Shown in pieces: positions 63,876-64,000 of a stretch of DNA of 64,000 nucleotides. Made by a program: the position numbers and the translations under genes. The notes under the pieces were generated by a model. That model was not told the DNA's origin. It did no database searches and saw only the letters and a list, made by a program, of their open reading frames with translations. Position 1 is the stretch's first letter, and the number at the start of each line of letters is the position of its first letter. This DNA comes from Roseovarius sp. (lineage in GTDB: Bacteria > Pseudomonadota > Alphaproteobacteria > Rhodobacterales > Rhodobacteraceae): NCBI GenBank assembly GCA_014359765.1, contig JACIYT010000004.1, positions 82,275 through 146,274 on the forward strand. The letters run 5' to 3'.

Positions 63876-64000
63876 TGATCGTGCCCCCGTTTCACCGGAC
63901 AGTCAGGCGGTTGCGGTTTGAGCTGCGATGAACTCGCGGGGCGAGCGCATCTTCAGCCCTGAATGCGGGTGGTTTTCATTGTAGTCCTCGATCCACCCGG
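63876..64000 (-). mobile_element. IS3-family insertion sequence, partial
   Basis: The end TGATCGTGCCCCCGTTTCAC looks like an IS3-type terminal inverted repeat. It contains the transposase tail below and continues past the window end. Confidence 0.75.
63903..64000 (-). CDS. IS3-family transposase (OrfB), C-terminal end, partial
   Basis: The readable tail is WIEDYNENHPHSGLKMRSP followed by REFIAAQTATA and stop. WI(E/V)xYNxxRPHSxL is the C-terminal signature of rve/DDE transposases of the IS3 (IS51/IS407-type) family. The remainder and catalytic residues lie outside the window. Confidence 0.85.
   Translation of the reverse strand, partial: GWIEDYNENHPHSGLKMRSPREFIAAQTATA

Noticed and set aside
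1..64000. CRISPR arrays and rRNA genes
   Set aside because: No regularly spaced direct repeats of CRISPR size and no rRNA-like sequence were seen.

Overview
The window is high-GC chromosomal DNA from an alphaproteobacterium, most likely a Rhodobacteraceae (Roseobacter/Rhodobacter group) member. The clues are very high third-position GC, ELM1-family proteins, a methylsuccinyl-CoA dehydrogenase-like enzyme, HAAT transporters with embedded acyl-CoA ligases, an imu-type DnaE2 and a Mu-like prophage.

Layout. (1) 1-5.6 kb: an ExbB-like/OmpA-like envelope pair, clpA and gloB. (2) 5.6-17.2 kb: an envelope-lipid or surface-glycan region with four PAPS sulfotransferases, two ELM1-family proteins, two paralogous GT-A-like glycosyltransferases, a methyltransferase-like protein, a diacylglycerol-kinase-like protein and a nucleotidyltransferase resembling mitochondrial Tam41 (CDP-DAG synthase). 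Sulfotransferase, ELM1, DAG kinase and Tam41-like genes form one tight minus-strand operon. (3) 17.4-20.3 kb: a c-type cytochrome, lipB, a peptidoglycan-binding protein and tRNA-Leu(GAG). (4) 20.5-39.4 kb: acyl-CoA catabolism, with two type III CoA-transferases, two acyl-CoA ligases, an IclR regulator, two acyl-CoA dehydrogenases (one Mcd-like), thiolase-like, crotonase-like and SDR enzymes, and a complete HAAT (Liv-type) importer. A ~375-bp MITE-like element with 31-bp terminal inverted repeats abuts one dehydrogenase gene.

(5) 39.9-44.1 kb: a lipoate-dependent sulfur module: an LbpA/GcvH-like carrier, a DsrE-like protein, an sLpl-type lipoate ligase and two radical-SAM proteins matching the LipS1/LipS2 lipoyl synthase pair, with no sHdr genes in view. 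(6) 44.3-57.6 kb: a selenium and formate unit. A PhnCDE-like importer (putative selenium oxyanion uptake) and a TusA-like protein precede a Sec-containing formate dehydrogenase (in-frame UGA plus SECIS), its beta and gamma subunits, FdhE, SelA, a Sel1-repeat protein and SelB. The tRNA-Sec gene lies inside the 3' end of selB. SelD is not in the window. (7) 57.6-61.5 kb: two small unknown genes and a C-terminally truncated dnaE2 behind a LexA-like box. (8) 61.55-64 kb: the end of a Mu-like transposable prophage (three 20-bp-spaced repeats at its edge) with head genes in unusual order, interrupted by an IS3-family element that runs off the window.

The standout observations are the ELM1-DAG kinase-Tam41-like operon (two bacterial relatives of mitochondrial proteins side by side), the lipoate/DsrE module without sHdr next to a selenium unit, and tRNA-Sec nested in selB.
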